Assembly (NCBI GenBank): GCA_963821715.1 | Contig: CAWGET010000001.1 | Coordinates: 310,001 to 374,000 of the forward strand | DNA length: 64,000 nucleotides | Source of the DNA: CAWGET01 sp963821715 | Lineage (GTDB): Bacteria > Bacteroidota > Ignavibacteria > Ignavibacteriales > Melioribacteraceae | Reading direction: 5' to 3' | Part shown: positions 62,029-64,000 of the stretch, piece after piece | Layout: each line of letters begins with the position of its first letter | Position numbering within the stretch: the first letter of the stretch is position 1 | Notes under the pieces: model-generated | Databases searched by the model: none | What the model saw: only the letters and a program-made list of their open reading frames with translations | Told to the model about the DNA's origin: nothing | Program-made: the position numbers and the translations under genes

Positions 62029-62423
62029 TCTTTTTCCTGATCTTTTGATTCAAACAAAGCGGAGTAAGCGCCCGCCGGATCCTGAATGACGCAGTATTTT
62101 CCGGAGTTTCCCATTTCTTTTATTTCGACGACCAACTTTCCGCCGAGATCGAGACACCTTTTAACGCTCGCATCAATATTTTCCACATTGATATAGATGA
62201 GCCAAAATGGAGGAAAATCTTTGTTTGTCCCGCGAGCATTGCAAATTCCGGCTGCCGGTTCTTCGGAATCCCGAATGGACATGTTAAAATCGTTGTAACC
62301 TCCCATATCAAAAGGTTCGGAGTTCCATCCTACAACTTCTTCGTAAAATTTTTTAATCGGTTCGGCATCCGGAACAGTGAGATCGTGCCATGCAATTGTT
62401 CCAATTTTTGGCTTGTCGGACAT
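62025..62423 (-). CDS. VOC (glyoxalase-like) family protein
   Basis: A 132-residue protein. GTIAWHDLTVPDAEPIKKFYEEVVGWNSEPFDMGGYNDF (pieces: HDLTVPDAEPIKKFYEEVVG) and VIQDPAGAYSALFESK are the two halves of the vicinal-oxygen-chelate fold, with metal-ligand candidates His near residue 13 and Glu near 127. Family members range from lyases to drug-binding proteins. It overlaps the AlkD-like gene by 4 bases. Confidence 0.82.
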   Translation of the reverse strand: MSDKPKIGTIAWHDLTVPDAEPIKKFYEEVVGWNSEPFDMGGYNDFNMSIRDSEEPAAGICNARGTNKDFPPFWLIYINVENIDASVKRCLDLGGKLVVEIKEMGNSGKYCVIQDPAGAYSALFESKDQEKE

Positions 62424-62678
62424 AATGTCTCCAATTAAGATTTGATGTTTAATATTCTAAAAAAAAGTTTGAGGCGCAATATTATGCTTTAAATTATTCC
62501 ACTACAACTTGCAGGTTTTTTACATCGCAGATTCCCACAGATTTTCCATCAAGCTATTTCTATTGATAAAAGGCGTATGTTGCAAAAATTTTAATAAGAT
62601 TCGCCGCTGTTCTTTGGTTTTATATGAAAATTTTAAAAAATGAATTTCATTCAAATCAATATAAAGATTTTCCAAGGC

Positions 62679-62706
62679 ATCTCGTCTCACTTCTCACGTT
62701 TCACGC
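62679..62706 (-). repeat. Degenerate 7-base-period repeat overlapping a gene end
   Basis: On the minus strand the units CGTGAAA, CGTGAGA and AGTGAGA follow in register, next to the palindrome CCTGCCTGCACAGACAGG at 62706-62723. The transporter's last codons run into both. Confidence 0.6.
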
Positions 62707-63598
62707 CTGCCTGCACAGACAGGTCTTCCCGTTGACGTTTTGCATTGAAATAGTAAAGCTCAGCCGCAATAAAAATATTTTGGAAGAGAACATGAAAAAC
62801 GGGACCTAGCGCGGAGATTGGAGTCATAAATGTAAGGGCAACCCATATTGTGAATCCGTTATTTTTTTGTCCGAGCGATTGTCCGGCTTCAACCGGAAAA
62901 GATTTTCGTCCGATTAACATTCCGGTAAAAAACCAAATTATTAAGATGAAAAGTGAAGCGAGTGCAATATAAAACACAATCTGCAATCCGGAAGATAATT
63001 CGTTTTCCAAAAAATATGTAGCTCGGGATGACGCGATGTAAACATTCAGTACGAGGAGGTAAAAAGATAATTCCCCGTATTTTAGAAGATTATTTTTCAG
63101 CGAAACATTAAAGCGTTTTATTGATTGCGCGACTATCAGCGGAACGCCGAGCACAATTAAAACGGGAATTAAAATTTCGCCAACCGAAACCTCCATTCCG
63201 TTTTTTAGCAGAAGCGGAAGAAGGAAGGGAAGCAAAAGGGCTATCGCTATGTTATTAAGCAGAACCGAAAACGCGCCGTATTCAACTTTTTTATTGATCA
63301 GATTTAGGATTACCGGCGTAGCGATTGCCGTCGGAGAAAGTGCCGTAATAAAAGCCGCTTCGGCTACTAATCCGTTATAATCCTTCAGTACAAAGAAGAG
63401 ACCGATCGAAAGGGAAATGTTAGTAATTAAAATTATGAAATGCGTTTTATGAACTACACTTCTGTTAATATCAAGATTTAAGAATGCGAAGAATAGCATT
63501 CCCATCAAAAGATATTGAATAAGGAAAGTATAACTATGACCGAATGGGAAAATTATACCAACCGCAATAGCCGTAATCGGGAGAAGATATTTCATCAT
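62687..63598 (-). CDS. Bile acid:sodium symporter (BASS)-like membrane protein
   Basis: A 303-residue protein with about ten hydrophobic segments. SPTAIATPVILNLINKKVEYG (about residue 90) and GQSLGQKNNGFTIWVAL (about 240-256) are the two discontinuous-helix regions typical of the BASS/ArsB-like fold; the second has the GQ.N pattern. Possible cargo is a small organic anion coupled to sodium. The last 13 residues (REDLSVQAGVKREK) are read from the intergenic repeat sequence, so the native end may be near KRQ, with the repeat having shifted the stop. Confidence 0.8.
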   Translation of the reverse strand: MMKYLLPITAIAVGIIFPFGHSYTFLIQYLLMGMLFFAFLNLDINRSVVHKTHFIILITNISLSIGLFFVLKDYNGLVAEAAFITALSPTAIATPVILNLINKKVEYGAFSVLLNNIAIALLLPFLLPLLLKNGMEVSVGEILIPVLIVLGVPLIVAQSIKRFNVSLKNNLLKYGELSFYLLVLNVYIASSRATYFLENELSSGLQIVFYIALASLFILIIWFFTGMLIGRKSFPVEAGQSLGQKNNGFTIWVALTFMTPISALGPVFHVLFQNIFIAAELYYFNAKRQREDLSVQAGVKREK

Positions 63599-63722
63599 TC
63601 ACGCTAAATTCAAAATATAAAAATACAAAAAAGAGGGGAATTTATTTTTGATTAATTAAAAAGATGAATTTGACTTATTTATTGAATTTTTTCAAATTTG
63701 TACTAAACATTTTGGTTCTCTT

Positions 63723-63899
63723 ATGATCTCATCATCCGAACAAAATTTTTGCACATTTAGCTTTTTTATTTTTCTATATTTCTTCTTTCCTTTTACTTTA
63801 AACGCTCAGATTTATCAAAATTCTTTTCCGGAAATAAATTCGGTTGAGAAATTTACATTATGCAAATTATCTTACAGCATAAAATTTCGCAAGCAATGA
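63723..63899 (+). CDS. Short exported ORF, possibly truncated
   Basis: A 58-codon frame starting MISSSEQNFCTFSFFIFLYF with a signal peptide ending TLNAQ, then 26 residues and a stop. A short secreted tail is unusual; the reading after the stop stays open toward the window end, so this may be the start of a longer, broken gene. No homology is recognised. Confidence 0.3.
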   Translation: MISSSEQNFCTFSFFIFLYFFFPFTLNAQIYQNSFPEINSVEKFTLCKLSYSIKFRKQ

Positions 63900-63951
63900 A
63901 ATTATCTGTCGAACACATCAAAATATTATCGGATAAGAGAAGTTAAGCTAA

Positions 63952-64000
63952 ATGAAAAATTTCCTTTTTATACATCTGATTTTTATTCTTTCATCCTGCT
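63952..64000 (+). CDS. Start of a putative lipoprotein (partial)
   Basis: The last 16 codons read MKNFLFIHLIFILSSC, a type II signal peptide with lipobox Cys at the window edge. No ribosome-binding site is obvious. The gene continues outside. Confidence 0.4.
   Translation, partial: MKNFLFIHLIFILSSC

Overview
The window is AT-rich, almost fully coding bacterial chromosome. Three exported proteins end in a C-terminal domain opening with the NYPNPFNP signature of type IX secretion sorting domains. Together with an LPS-type envelope (Kdo synthesis and Lpt export genes), a DUF4783 protein, OmpA and small beta-barrel proteins, this points to the Bacteroidota/Chlorobiota/Ignavibacteriota group, most likely Ignavibacteria. 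The lineage call is inference. There is no prophage, complete IS, CRISPR array or rRNA.

Layout: (1) 1-2.4 kb: tail of purL, a YihY membrane protein, a hemerythrin protein and a HEAT-like exported protein. (2) 2.5-11.4 kb: secreted-protein zone with a lipoprotein, an SGNH hydrolase with Ig/LamG/FN3 modules, an MFS transporter, a C39-like peptidase, a large sorted protein and an FKBP isomerase. (3) 11.8-13.3 kb: lipoprotein cytochrome c, initiator tRNA-Met and a B12-binding mutase subunit. (4) 13.4-21.2 kb: one tight run, acyltransferase-ruvB-kdsA-kdsC-like-unknown-kdsD-lptC-lptA-lptB, joining Kdo synthesis to LPS transport. (5) 21.3-36.1 kb: CoA-acylating aldehyde dehydrogenase, K+ channel, rmuC, penicillin acylase, metF-oxidoreductase-aldolase-ddl-ftsB-rarA, then a minus-strand DUF3098-EutN-dprA operon. 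(6) 36.4-38.5 kb: OmpA, then a tRNA-Pro followed by a tandem array of small GIY-YIG nuclease genes, each ending in a copy of the 3' part of a tRNA. (7) 38.6-41.5 kb: pyrR-pyrB-pyrC with a leader resembling a PyrR attenuator. (8) 41.5-50.2 kb: a lipoprotein behind a strong sigma-54-type promoter, DUF4783, a very long NtrY-like histidine kinase and an AddA/RecB-like helicase-nuclease. (9) 50.3-64 kb: mixed housekeeping and envelope genes whose intergenic spaces hold several families of short repeats.

Two patterns stand out. The first is the tRNA-Pro-anchored GIY-YIG/half-tRNA array at 37.5-38.5 kb, which looks like a minimal mobile or self-amplifying cassette and is the best candidate for a poorly described system. 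The second is a set of single-base indels breaking at least five otherwise good genes (the 8951 exported protein, ddl, the histidine kinase twice, and beta-barrel proteins at 56.1 and 60.6 kb). Every corrected length is an exact multiple of three, several indels lie in homopolymers, and ddl is normally essential, so uncorrected assembly errors are the simplest explanation.
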